64,000 nucleotides of DNA, from contig CP059070.1 of NCBI GenBank assembly GCA_017798125.1, positions 372,001-436,000 on the forward strand, read 5' to 3'. Positions 35,534-44,764 of the stretch are shown piece after piece. Source of the DNA: Cryomorphaceae bacterium. GTDB lineage: Bacteria; Bacteroidota; Bacteroidia; Flavobacteriales; ECT2AJA-044. A program made the translations under genes and the position numbers. The notes under the pieces were generated by a model. It ran no database searches. It had not been told where the DNA came from and saw nothing but the letters and a program-made list of their open reading frames with translations. Positions within the stretch are counted from its first letter, which is position 1. Each line of letters starts with the position of its first letter.

Positions 35534-38176
35534 ATGCGATTACTACTTCTAGGAGCGGCAGCGCTCCTCTCTACTCTGGCATGGGGTCAAATTGCTCATG
35601 ACGGGCAGCCCATGGCTTCTGGTTCTAAATGGGGGGCACCTTCTTTTGTCACCACGCCTACCCCAAACTTGGCCCAACTGGCGGCTCAGGATGACCGGAA
35701 CGATCAAGACAAAGCCCAACCCTGGCGCTTTGGAGTCAACTACGACGTCCATTATCACCCCGGAAACAGCGGGACCCTAACCCAAGTGGCCGGGGGAACC
35801 GTTTGGCGATTGGGGATCCATGCACCGGGAGCCGTGTCCATCAACTTGCTTTTTGAAGATTACAACGTGCCGGCGGGCGCTCGGGTGTTTATGTACACAC
35901 CGGACCAGCAAATTGTCCGCGGTGCTTTTACCGAAGAGAACAACAAGTCCCACGGTGCGCTTGCTACCGACGTTGTGGAAGGAGACTCTCTGATTGTCGA
36001 GTACTTCTATCCGGGGCCCATCAGCGGAATTCATGGATTGGGTATCAAACGCATTACCTACGGTTATCGAGGGCTGGATAAGTTCAAGGGATACGGAGAC
36101 TCTGGGGCCTGCAACAACAATGTCAATTGTCCAGTAGGTGTTCCCTGGAGTGTTGAAAAGCGTTCTGTTGCCATCATTCTTGTCGGCGGAAATGGTGCGT
36201 GCACCGGCGCAATGGTCAATAACACAGCGAACAATGGGACGCCATACTTCCTGACGGCGGATCACTGCTTGGGCGGAAGCGTAGCGAACTGGGTTTTCCG
36301 GTTCAATTGGGAAGCTCCGACCTGTGCGAATGCCAATCCAACGAATATGCAGACCGTTTCGGGGAGCACGCTTCGAGCGAGCAACGGCGGTTCTGATTTT
36401 GCCTTACTCGAGTTGTCCAGCGCTCCTCCGGCTTCGTACAATGTCTACTACGCCGGTTGGGACAAGAGCGGAAATACACCGATAGAACAAGTGGCTATCC
36501 ATCATCCCAGTGGAGACATCAAAAAAATCAGTTTCGACGATGACCCAGCACAGCAAGCTCTATGGGGTGGCGCACAGTGCTGGCACATTCTCGATTGGGA
36601 AGATGGCACTACAGAGCCCGGCAGTTCTGGATCGCCTCTTTTTGATCAGAATCACCGCATCATTGGCCAGCTCTATGGAGGGACCGCGAGTTGTTCCAAC
36701 AACATCGATGACTACTATGGACGTTTCGACGTGAGTTGGGATGGAACCAGTGCTTCCACCCGATTGAAGGATTGGTTGGATCCAGGGAATATTGCCGTAG
36801 ACACTCTGGATGGATACGATCCAAACAGCCCAACCATGGCTCTAGATGCCTCCAGCACGCAGATATTAGGAATTGGGAGCATTGTCTGTGACAGCATCGC
36901 CGATCCAGAGCTCATGTTTACCAATCGTGGCTTTGACACCCTGACTTCCGTACAAGTTCATTACCAGATCAATGCAGCACCCTGGCAAACTTCGTCGTGG
37001 ACAGGAAGCTTGCTCACGCTAGACTCGGATACCGTTTCGCTTCCGAGCATGATGTTGGTCAACGGATTGAACACTTTGACTGTAGCCGTATCAGCGCCTA
37101 ATGGAGGAGTTGACGGAAACCCATTGAACGATACCTTGAGTTTGAGCTTCACAGCTTTCCCTAACGGAACCACCATGACGGTGGAAATTCAAACGGACGA
37201 CTACCCCGGTGAAACCACTTGGGAGATTGTGGATTCCGTGGGAACCGTTATCTATCAAGGAGGGCCATACAGCAATCCAAACACCAATCATTTGGAGGTC
37301 CTTTGCCTTGGGGATGGTTGTTACGACTTCATCATTTACGACTCCTATGGCGACGGCATCTGTTGCTTTTTTGGATCGGGGTATGTCAACCTCTTGGATC
37401 AAAACGGTGCAGTGATGGCCTCCCACAACGGGCAGTTTAACCTTCAAGCAACCGTACCCTTCTGTATGTCCGGATGTTCGTTCAGCGATAATCCCAGCTT
37501 GGACGACCCCACCTGCTTTGATGTGGCAGACGGGTCCATTCAGCTAGCCCCAAGCGGAGGTACTGGAACCAACTACACCTACAGTTGGAGCAACGGAAGT
37601 AATGCTGCCAGTATTTTCAATCTTCTGGCCGGGACCTACACTTGCACCATCACGAACGATGGATGCTCGGTGGTGAACAGCTACACCTTGAACAATCCTG
37701 CCCCCTTCGTACCCACGATTAGTCAAAATGGTTTTACGCTATTCACGAATGCAAGTGGAACGTACCAATGGTTCCGTGATGGTGTTCAGATCAGCGGGGC
37801 CAATACATCCAGTTATTTGGTGACGCAAAACGGGACCTATACGGTACAGGTCACCGACATAAGTGGGTGCATTGGACTGTCCTCTGGATACGTCGTCAGC
37901 AATATTTCTTGGGAAAGCCTACAGCTGGCCGGATTCACAGCATTCCCGCAGCCTACTAGTGAACAACTGAATCTACGCTGGGAATCAGCGCGAAACGAAT
38001 CGCTCCAAATTCAAGTCAGAAATGTCTTGGGTCAATTGATGTACGAGGGCGTCATCAGTATGGAAGCCGGATCAAACCAATGGTCACTCGATGTCCGCGG
38101 TTGGGCGACCGGAACCTATCACCTGCACCTGATCGGTGCCGAAGGAAATAAGGGGCTGAGCTTCATTGTGAAGTAG
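35534..38176 (+). CDS. Secreted trypsin-like serine protease with T9SS sorting domain
   Basis: 880 residues. Signal peptide MRLLLLGAAALLSTLAWGQ, a propeptide-like region, and a lysyl-endopeptidase-like S1 domain with His244 (TADHC), Asp288 (GSDFALLEL) and Ser365 (EPGSSGSPLFD). Then come linker domains, a SprB-type repeat near 650-720 and a C-terminal type-A T9SS sorting domain (about 800-880, ending LSFIVK). It should be exported through the type IX system and anchored or released for extracellular protein breakdown. The S1 specificity residue was not identified, so Lys preference is not claimed. Its end overlaps the M23 gene by 14 bp. Confidence 0.92.
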   Translation: MRLLLLGAAALLSTLAWGQIAHDGQPMASGSKWGAPSFVTTPTPNLAQLAAQDDRNDQDKAQPWRFGVNYDVHYHPGNSGTLTQVAGGTVWRLGIHAPGAVSINLLFEDYNVPAGARVFMYTPDQQIVRGAFTEENNKSHGALATDVVEGDSLIVEYFYPGPISGIHGLGIKRITYGYRGLDKFKGYGDSGACNNNVNCPVGVPWSVEKRSVAIILVGGNGACTGAMVNNTANNGTPYFLTADHCLGGSVANWVFRFNWEAPTCANANPTNMQTVSGSTLRASNGGSDFALLELSSAPPASYNVYYAGWDKSGNTPIEQVAIHHPSGDIKKISFDDDPAQQALWGGAQCWHILDWEDGTTEPGSSGSPLFDQNHRIIGQLYGGTASCSNNIDDYYGRFDVSWDGTSASTRLKDWLDPGNIAVDTLDGYDPNSPTMALDASSTQILGIGSIVCDSIADPELMFTNRGFDTLTSVQVHYQINAAPWQTSSWTGSLLTLDSDTVSLPSMMLVNGLNTLTVAVSAPNGGVDGNPLNDTLSLSFTAFPNGTTMTVEIQTDDYPGETTWEIVDSVGTVIYQGGPYSNPNTNHLEVLCLGDGCYDFIIYDSYGDGICCFFGSGYVNLLDQNGAVMASHNGQFNLQATVPFCMSGCSFSDNPSLDDPTCFDVADGSIQLAPSGGTGTNYTYSWSNGSNAASIFNLLAGTYTCTITNDGCSVVNSYTLNNPAPFVPTISQNGFTLFTNASGTYQWFRDGVQISGANTSSYLVTQNGTYTVQVTDISGCIGLSSGYVVSNISWESLQLAGFTAFPQPTSEQLNLRWESARNESLQIQVRNVLGQLMYEGVISMEAGSNQWSLDVRGWATGTYHLHLIGAEGNKGLSFIVK

Positions 38177-39458
38177 AGAGCGCAATAGGCGTCTCTTCCG
38201 GTGATTCAAAATCTTCAACGACTCCAGGGTAGTGAATATCCTGGAGTTGTTTTTTACGGCTAGCTTTGAGCGCGTCAAAACGAGCGCGATTTTCATCTTT
38301 AATAGGTTCACTCGGAGGAAGATCCTCTTTAAATGGATCCACTTGAACTCCATTCTTCCAGAATCGATAACACACATGAGGACCGGTCGCTAAACCCGTA
38401 GAACCGACGTATCCGATGGCCTGCCCTTGGCGGACCCGAGTGCCGACTTTGACATCCGCCACGAACTTACTCATGTGGAGGTATTGGGTTTCATAGGTAC
38501 TGTTGTGGCGCACTTTGACGTAGTTACCGTTGCCGCGGGTATATCCTCTTTTGGTCACTACCCCGTCTGCGGTACTGTAAATGGGCGTTCCATGAGGGGC
38601 GGCATAATCCGTACCGAGGTGTGCCTTCCACCTTTTTTGAACCGGGTGGAAACGGCGTTTGGTATAGCGACTGCTGATCCGACTGTACTCCACGGGGGCC
38701 ATCAAGAATACCCGACGCAGATTGTCTCCGGCATCGTCAAAATAATCTCCAAAAGCTTCTTCTTCCTCAAAGTAGTACGCGGGGTAGGTCTCGCCCATGT
38801 GCACGAATTCTACGGCACGCACGCGACCAACACCTAAGTACTCTCCATCGACATACTTCTCTTCATAAATGACCTTGAACTTGTCACCTTTCTTGACACG
38901 GAAAAAGTCCAGGGTCCAGGCGTAGATGGCGCTGAGCTCCATCACGAGTGCGGGGCTCATGTCGTTGTCCACCATGGCGTTCCAAAGAGAACTCTCAATG
39001 ACTCCGGCTGCGTGCTTTTCCCGGACCTCAATTTCTTTTTGTCCCCGATACACATTCAGCGAATCTCGAAGATCGACGACAACATAATCTGCCGGCGTGG
39101 GCTGATAGACAAAGCACTCCGCTCGGAGGATGCTGTCTTCAGTACAATAGACTTTATAGGGTTTTCCCGCTTGAATTCGGCGAATATCAAAGACTTCACG
39201 AGGAGTGCGTGCAATGCGATCGATGGTGGGGTAGTCTACTCCGTAGGGCAAGAGCAGTTCGCTCAAATTTTGCCCGTTCTTGATTTTATCCTCAACGACC
39301 ACATACTGGTCCACGGGGATTCCAAATTCCTCCCGGACTTCAACGGAAGCCGAATCCGCTTCCACACCCGAATCATCTCCCTCGTTCTTGGACGATGTAC
39401 AGGAGGAAACCAAAATAAGTAGGCTCAGGGCCCCAAAAAGCTGTTTTGCACCGATCAT
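38163..39458 (-). CDS. M23 family peptidoglycan endopeptidase, lipoprotein
   Basis: 431 residues. Lipoprotein signal (LSLLILVSSCTSS), an acidic spacer, LysM-like and OapA-like middle region, and a C-terminal M23 domain with HLGTDYAAPHGTPIYS, YLHMS and GPHVCYRFW supplying zinc ligands. It cleaves cross-links in peptidoglycan, as MepM-like enzymes do. The start at 39458 is chosen because the -7 element TATTTTTG ends 4 nt upstream; an open frame continues to 39482. Some relatives act as activators only, but here the zinc ligands look intact. Confidence 0.9.
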   Translation of the reverse strand: MIGAKQLFGALSLLILVSSCTSSKNEGDDSGVEADSASVEVREEFGIPVDQYVVVEDKIKNGQNLSELLLPYGVDYPTIDRIARTPREVFDIRRIQAGKPYKVYCTEDSILRAECFVYQPTPADYVVVDLRDSLNVYRGQKEIEVREKHAAGVIESSLWNAMVDNDMSPALVMELSAIYAWTLDFFRVKKGDKFKVIYEEKYVDGEYLGVGRVRAVEFVHMGETYPAYYFEEEEAFGDYFDDAGDNLRRVFLMAPVEYSRISSRYTKRRFHPVQKRWKAHLGTDYAAPHGTPIYSTADGVVTKRGYTRGNGNYVKVRHNSTYETQYLHMSKFVADVKVGTRVRQGQAIGYVGSTGLATGPHVCYRFWKNGVQVDPFKEDLPPSEPIKDENRARFDALKASRKKQLQDIHYPGVVEDFESPEETPIALSTSQ

Positions 39459-39462
39459 AAGA

Positions 39463-39470
39463 CAAAAATA
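39463..39470 (-). promoter_or_regulatory. Promoter -7 element TATTTTTG
   Basis: Exact TAnnTTTG match on the minus strand, ending 4 nt before the ATG of the M23 gene; leaderless layout. Confidence 0.55.
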
Positions 39471-39539
39471 ACGGGAAATCAACGCACCTGTTTCACCAGC
39501 TAGCGTCTTTTTGAACGGTTGACCGTTAATAAGTACTTC

Positions 39540-40358
39540 TTATTGGAAATCAATGGGTCTGCGGACCCCATCATAGTCGATCAAATCCATTTTAATGGAC
39601 CCGAAGAGCAATTCGCTTTGGAGACGAACGGGAACGTGGTTCTCGTCCTTCGTGGCCCAGAGATACATTCCTTCAGCTTCCTTAAAGACCCGACCCACCA
39701 ATACGATGGGCTGAAACTTCATGCATTCCACCTTTCCGAACTTGGTTTTGACCAGGTCATCACCCATATACCGCAAGCGCAGTGGAAAGACTTCGTGGTC
39801 CAGAAAAGTCGTGATCTCGAGTTCGTCCCCCACCTGAATGCCATCGACATCGAAGGTGCGACTGTAGTAGAAGGCGCTCAGAAGGTCCTGCACATTCTCC
39901 GGGGTCGCATAGGACTTCCCGTTACTGCTGTAGGCCGAATCGACATAATGGTCAAAGTCGATCTCGCGATTGATCTCATATCCCCCTTCGTAGACATCTC
40001 GAATGAACTTCCAAGGCACCAGTGCCGAACGGTCGAGGTAGGTCTCGTATCGATCATCCACCTTGTAAAACAGGTTGAACATCCCAACGGATCCTCCAGT
40101 CCCCACGATGTGATAGGTCGGCCGCCCGTGAACGCGGGTTTCTTCTAACACCCTCAACTCCGCGATTCCCGCGTTCACTAGGCCGTAATGAATTCTGTAT
40201 TTCAGGTATTCTCCGACTTCGAACGCATCATTTTGGAGCATGCGCATCCCCTCTTCATCAACCCCCACCACGCGCGCGACCTCCTCGGCAGGAGGCGGGG
40301 TTGTTTGCAGTTGGCTTCCCAACGGCAAGAGTAAAAGAAGTAGGGCAAGTCGTTTCAT
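39540..40358 (-). CDS. DUF3108 domain protein, exported
   Basis: 272 residues. Signal peptide MKRLALLLLLLPLGSQLQ; the frame is open upstream to 40436, into leuS, but the signal fixes the start. The mature protein has the DUF3108 pattern (GEYLKYRIHYGLVNAGIAELRV, FYYSRTF, LWATKDENHVPVRLQS). The family forms a lipocalin-like periplasmic barrel; its ligand is not established. It follows leuS by 43 nt on the same strand and is probably cotranscribed. Confidence 0.88.
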   Translation of the reverse strand: MKRLALLLLLLPLGSQLQTTPPPAEEVARVVGVDEEGMRMLQNDAFEVGEYLKYRIHYGLVNAGIAELRVLEETRVHGRPTYHIVGTGGSVGMFNLFYKVDDRYETYLDRSALVPWKFIRDVYEGGYEINREIDFDHYVDSAYSSNGKSYATPENVQDLLSAFYYSRTFDVDGIQVGDELEITTFLDHEVFPLRLRYMGDDLVKTKFGKVECMKFQPIVLVGRVFKEAEGMYLWATKDENHVPVRLQSELLFGSIKMDLIDYDGVRRPIDFQ

Positions 40359-40401
40359 AACCTCGTAAGTACAAAACGAGTGCCAAAGTGAATTATTGGA
40401 A

Positions 40402-43170
40402 TCAGCAGACGACGTTGATGATCTTCTTCGGCACAACGATCACTTTTTTAATCGGATTGCCTCCCGCGTATTTCTCGGTGCGCTCATCGGCCCGAATCGC
40501 CGCTTCAACCTCAGCCAGAGGAAGGGCCAATGAAAATTCTTGCTTGAAACGCATCTTCCCATTGAACATCACCGGATACTCATGGCTGTCTTCCACCAGA
40601 ACACTTTCGTCGTGGACCGGATAAGCCTGGGTCGTTACGGACGGCGCATGTCCCAAGCGCGCCCACAACTCCTCCGCAATGTGCGGAGCAAAGGGCGATA
40701 CCAGAATGGCCAAAGACTCCAGAACTTCACGCTTGTGGCACTTGAGGTCATTCAATTCGTTCACGCAGATCATGAAATTGGAGATACTGGTGTTGTAGCT
40801 CAGATTCACGATGTCCTCATTGATCTTCTTGATTGCGGTATGCAGGGCCTTCAGTTCCTTCTTATCGGCCTTGTCTTCCACCACCAGATTTTGGCCCTCC
40901 GGGCCGACGTACAAGCGCCACAACTTTTTAATGAAGTTGCTCACTCCGCTAATACCATTCGTATTCCAGGGCTTGGCCTGATCAATAGGCCCTAAGAACA
41001 TCTCGTACATCCGAAGCACATCCGCACCGTAACGATCGCAGATGTCGTCGGGGTTGACCACGTTGTACCAGCGCTTGGACATTTTCTCAACCTCGCTTCC
41101 GCAGAGGTATTGACCGTCTTCGAGGATGAATTCAGCATCGGCAAATTCGTTGCGCCAAGCCTTAAAGCGATCGAGATTCAGTACGTCATTTTCGACCATG
41201 TTGACGTCTACATGCAGGGCTGTTGTCTCATGCTCGGACGCAAGACCTTTGGAAACGAAGGTGTTGGTTCCGTTGATGCGGTAGACCAAGGCCGAAGTCC
41301 CCAAAATCATTCCCTGATTGACGAGTTTTTTGAACGGCTCGTCAAATCCGATGTATCCAAAGTCGTACAAGAATTTAGTCCAGAAACGACTGTACAATAA
41401 GTGTCCTGTGGCGTGCTCGCTTCCACCGACGTATAGGTCCACCTGTCCCCAGTAATCCGCTACTTCGCGACTGACGAATTCCCCTTCATTGTGCGGATCC
41501 ATGTAGCGCAAAAAGTACCAGCTCGATCCAGCCCACCCGGGCATGGTGTTGGTTTCCATTCGGTCTCCGTGGAACTGTGGCCAATCCTCTTTGGCCGCTC
41601 GAGCGAGTGGCGGTTCTCCGTCTGAAGTGGGAAGGTATTCATCCACTGGAGGGAGGGTCAAAGGCAACTCTTCGTCCTTGAGGGCAAAGGGCAAGTCGTC
41701 TTGATAGTAGATTGGGAAAGGCTCTCCCCAATAACGCTGGCGTGAGAAAATAGCATCGCGCAATCGGAAATTCACTTTTCCTTTTCCGCGACCGGCCTTC
41801 TCAATTTCTTCAACCGCTTTAACAATGGCTGCCGGAATCTCGAGCCCGTTCAAAAAGTCTGATTGAGCAATGCGCCCTTCCTTCTCGCCGTAGGCGGCCT
41901 CAGAAATATCTTGATCCTCAAAAATATTGGGGATGTCGATTCCAAAGTGGCGGGCAAATTCATAGTCGCGCTGATCGCCGCAAGGAACGGCCATGACCGC
42001 TCCAGTTCCGTAACCCGCGAGGACGTAGTCGCCGATCCAGACAGGGACCCGTTCGCCGGTAAATGGATGAAGAACGTGGGCCCCGGTAAAGACGCCGGTA
42101 ATGTTTTTGACATCGGCTTGTCGATCACGCTCAGACTTGCGCGATGTGGCCTCGATGTAGGCCTCCACTTCGTTTCGCTGCTCATCGGTGGTGATTTGCG
42201 CTACGAGCTCGTGCTCGGGTGCAAGGACCATGAAGGAAACTCCGAAAATGGTGTCGGGGCGCGTGGTGAAGACTTCTATTTGCTCCTCGTGTCCGTCTAG
42301 ATCGAAAAAGACTTGTGCTCCTTGAGAGCGGCCAATCCAATTCCGTTGCTGTTCCTTGAGGGCCTCACTGAAGTCAACGGTATCGAGTCCGTCCAACAAA
42401 CGTTGAGCATATGCCGTGATGCGCATGCTCCACTGCCACATACGCTTCTGCGTTACGGGATGGCCTCCACGTTCGCTTACGCCATCTTTAATTTCGTCGT
42501 TGGCCAGAACGGTGCCTAGGGCTTCGCACCAGTTTACCCAAGTTTCGCTGAGGAAGGTAAGGCGGTATTCGGAAAGGACGTTTTGCTGCTCGGCAGCCGT
42601 CATCGAACGCCAGGCCGAAGCGGTAAACTCTTGCATCTCGCCGTAGGCGGCATCCAAGCCTTCCGTACCGTGCTCTTCAAAATGAGCGATCAGTTCGTTG
42701 AGCGGGCGAGCGCGGTCGGCGGAGTTGTCATACCAAGAGTTGAATAACTGCTTGAAGATCCATTGCGTCCAGCGGTAATATGCCGGATCACTGGTACGTA
42801 CTTCTCGATCCCAGTCGAAGCTGAAGCCAATGCGGTCGAGCTGACCGCGGTAACGGGCAATGTTCTCTTCGGTGGTGATGGCTGGGTGCTGCCCGGTTTG
42901 AATAGCGTACTGCTCTGCAGGCAAACCAAAGCTATCGTAGCCCATGGGGTGCAACACGTTGAATCCTTTGTGTCGTTTGTAGCGCGCATAAATGTCGCTG
43001 GCAATGTATCCCAGCGGGTGACCCACATGAAGTCCCGCTCCAGATGGATAGGGAAACATGTCCAAGACGTAAAATTTAGGTTGCTCAGAACCGTTCTGTG
43101 CTTGATAGGTCTTTTGCTCTGCCCAATATTGCTGCCACTTGGCTTCGGTGGCGCGGTGATCGTAGCTCAT
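40402..43170 (-). CDS. leuS: Leucyl-tRNA synthetase
   Basis: 922 residues. HIGH motif as HVGH in SGAGLHVGHPLGY; an editing (CP1) domain; and the KMSKS loop written KMSKR in VEKMSKRWYNVVNPDD. It charges tRNA-Leu and edits mischarged residues. The start at 43170 follows the -7 element TACCTTTG by 20 nt; upstream codons are not conserved. The last KMSKS position being Arg in place of Ser is unusual. Two degenerate palindromes lie in the gene (41882 and 42635), both coding AAYGE. Confidence 0.96.
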   Translation of the reverse strand: MSYDHRATEAKWQQYWAEQKTYQAQNGSEQPKFYVLDMFPYPSGAGLHVGHPLGYIASDIYARYKRHKGFNVLHPMGYDSFGLPAEQYAIQTGQHPAITTEENIARYRGQLDRIGFSFDWDREVRTSDPAYYRWTQWIFKQLFNSWYDNSADRARPLNELIAHFEEHGTEGLDAAYGEMQEFTASAWRSMTAAEQQNVLSEYRLTFLSETWVNWCEALGTVLANDEIKDGVSERGGHPVTQKRMWQWSMRITAYAQRLLDGLDTVDFSEALKEQQRNWIGRSQGAQVFFDLDGHEEQIEVFTTRPDTIFGVSFMVLAPEHELVAQITTDEQRNEVEAYIEATSRKSERDRQADVKNITGVFTGAHVLHPFTGERVPVWIGDYVLAGYGTGAVMAVPCGDQRDYEFARHFGIDIPNIFEDQDISEAAYGEKEGRIAQSDFLNGLEIPAAIVKAVEEIEKAGRGKGKVNFRLRDAIFSRQRYWGEPFPIYYQDDLPFALKDEELPLTLPPVDEYLPTSDGEPPLARAAKEDWPQFHGDRMETNTMPGWAGSSWYFLRYMDPHNEGEFVSREVADYWGQVDLYVGGSEHATGHLLYSRFWTKFLYDFGYIGFDEPFKKLVNQGMILGTSALVYRINGTNTFVSKGLASEHETTALHVDVNMVENDVLNLDRFKAWRNEFADAEFILEDGQYLCGSEVEKMSKRWYNVVNPDDICDRYGADVLRMYEMFLGPIDQAKPWNTNGISGVSNFIKKLWRLYVGPEGQNLVVEDKADKKELKALHTAIKKINEDIVNLSYNTSISNFMICVNELNDLKCHKREVLESLAILVSPFAPHIAEELWARLGHAPSVTTQAYPVHDESVLVEDSHEYPVMFNGKMRFKQEFSLALPLAEVEAAIRADERTEKYAGGNPIKKVIVVPKKIINVVC
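41882..41897 (-). repeat. Dispersed palindrome, copy 9, degenerate (CCGCC-TAC-GGCGA-GAA)
   Basis: Four paired arm bases around TAC, with GAT replaced by GAA, sense strand in leuS. Could be chance. Confidence 0.3.
42635..42650 (-). repeat. Dispersed palindrome, copy 10, degenerate (CCGCC-TAC-GGCGA-GAT)
   Basis: Four paired arm bases and a conserved GAT, sense strand in leuS. Confidence 0.4.
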
Positions 43171-43190
43171 CTCCAATTTCTTTGAAGGTG

Positions 43191-43198
43191 CAAAGGTA
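43191..43198 (-). promoter_or_regulatory. Promoter -7 element TACCTTTG for leuS
   Basis: Exact TAnnTTTG match on the minus strand, 20 nt before the leuS ATG. Confidence 0.55.
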
Positions 43199-43231
43199 TT
43201 CAATCGCCTTAACAAAACTGCGTCTTCTGTA

Positions 43232-44449
43232 CTACCTCAACAGAGTAATCGATCCTTTTTCTTCAACGGTTTTCCCGTCACTGCCAATGCCTTTGGCCAC
43301 CACATAGTAGGTTCCTTCTGCGACTTCATGACCGTCCCAGCCAGCAAGATCTTCAAAACTTCCGTTGTAGCTCCAAACTGGTTTTCCCCATCTGGAGAAA
43401 ATTTGGATGTCCATTTGCTCAATGTCCTTTCCTGTCGGTTTCCATAGTTCGTTTTCTCCATCGCCGTTTGGCGTAAACACGTTGGGCAACTCCAATTCTA
43501 AGCACGATTTATTGAATACGCTTACCGTATCCCAAGTCACATCAAACTTAAAGTCCATTTGAGCGAGGTAGTAGGTGCTTGGGGTATCCCCAACCCAAAA
43601 GGTTCTTTCGGTGCTTATCGTATCTCCGAAGCTGTTCACCCACCAGTACATATATTCATCGTTGCGGTATGGAGAAGTCAACTCCACGGAATCCCCTTTA
43701 CATACGGTTACATCTTCACCGGCATCGGCGACGTATACCGGGGCATTGCAAGGGTACAGGACGAAGTTGTCAATAAAATAACTAAAGCTGTAAAAAGTAT
43801 TTTCGTGATATGCTAAAGGTGTGTTGAACCATCCAATCGTTAAGTGCCGCATAGTGTCTTGAATGACAACATTAGTTGATAAGTTTTCCCACTCTGACCG
43901 TGACAGGCTATCGAGTTCCGAAAAGGAATGCTGAGGCGTTATGTTTGGCCTGAACATTGAATCTAGAACAAAGTCTGTACTTGAAAAGTAAAGATCCAAT
44001 CCGAAATTAAAATCTTCAGGTGAATTGTCAGTTAAGCTAATATCCAGTTTTAGAGTATAGCATTATCCAGGTATTAGGTCTATGAGCAAAGTGGGCTGAA
44101 TAGTTTCAATATTCACGTAGTTGTCCGTTGATCCAAACCATCCTATCTCAGTTGCAACATGAGCATAATTGAAACCATATTTTGGTTCTTGGTATCCAAG
44201 AATTGTATATGGCGGCCTATAATCATCTGTCCATGAACATGGACTTATCAAGTCACTAGTCCATCCAAGATGGCGATGCGCTCTTTCCCAACCTAATGCA
44301 TCATAGATCCTCCCTTGGCCATAAACATCCTCACACGAAACGCTATATTCTTCAAAAGAAGGGTTAACAATCAAGTTTTGAGCACAAATAGGTGTCGTCA
44401 TTGTGACGACACCTATTACTATTCTAAATATTGATCTTTTAATGATCAC
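43232..44449 (-). pseudogene. T9SS type-B cell-surface protein broken by one in-frame stop
   Basis: One reading frame from GTG 44449 to the stop near 43232, interrupted only by TAA at 44065-44063. Upstream: signal peptide (VTMTTPICAQN) and NLIVNPSFEEY, a known start of Bacteroidota surface proteins. Downstream, in the same frame: CYTLKLDIS, a middle domain, and a type-B sorting domain (LPNVFTPNGDGENELWKP to KGSITLLR). Relatives read PGxCYxL at the junction, so TAA probably replaced CAA (Gln). The piece from 43999 starts at an internal TTG with no promoter and is not a separate gene. Base composition is AT-rich in the N-terminal part. A sequencing error is the main alternative. Confidence 0.8.
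44387..44417. repeat. Perfect 14-bp inverted repeat with 3-nt loop
   Basis: AATAGGTGTCGTCA (44387-44400) and its exact reverse complement TGACGACACCTATT (44404-44417) flank TTG. It lies within the signal-peptide codons of the broken type-B gene (IGVVTMTTPI). No T run follows, so terminator function is not supported. Confidence 0.85.
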
Positions 44450-44634
44450 TTGATTACAACTGAATGAACCTCGTTTTTGTCGTTGTACTGGAGGGTTAGT
44501 TGATATACTCCAGCGGGGATTTCATTTAGGTAAAACCCGTAGGCTTTTCCCGTGAATACCACGTCGTTTCTATAAACCCTACTTCCAAAGATATTCAAGA
44601 TTTTTATGGATACTAGTTGATCTTCAGCATTGAA
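44446..44634 (-). pseudogene. Remnant: C-terminal type-A T9SS sorting domain without a body
   Basis: 62 codons, from just after an in-frame TAA to TGA 44448-44446: LVSIKILNIFG, then VYRNDVVFTGKAYGFYL, IPAGVYQLTLQY and VHSVVIK. This is a clear Por_Secre_tail domain, whose normal hosts are large secreted proteins. No start codon, signal peptide or body is present; upstream the frame has stops and the ftsX gene follows on the other strand. Its TGA overlaps the GTG of the next gene (GTGA), so the two were once coupled in an operon. Most of the first gene has been deleted. Confidence 0.8.
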
Positions 44635-44764
44635 TTACACCTCTTTATACTAGGCCGTACACTTTAAACATTGCTCCCGTTGACTTTATAGACTGAGATA
44701 ACGTGCGTTAAACTTTAACTTTTCATTACCTCACGCCTTTCTTCAAAACCCTTACTTTAGCGGC
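44635..44764. other. Intergenic stretch with no gene seen
   Basis: AT-rich sequence between the sorting-domain remnant and ftsX. Stops occur in all frames that would extend the remnant. TACTTTAG about 10 nt before ftsX is a poor -7 match; no other signal is seen. Confidence 0.5.

Noticed and set aside
39555-39571. GGGTC-TGCG-GACCC followed by CAT in the DUF3108 gene
   Set aside because: It is palindromic, but the inner CC/GG pairs and the GAT of the dispersed family are missing; kept only as a possible diverged copy.
43232-43999. A separate small gene encoding only the type-B sorting domain
   Set aside because: It would start at an internal TTG, has no promoter or signal peptide, and is in the same frame as the upstream piece. 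One broken gene explains both.
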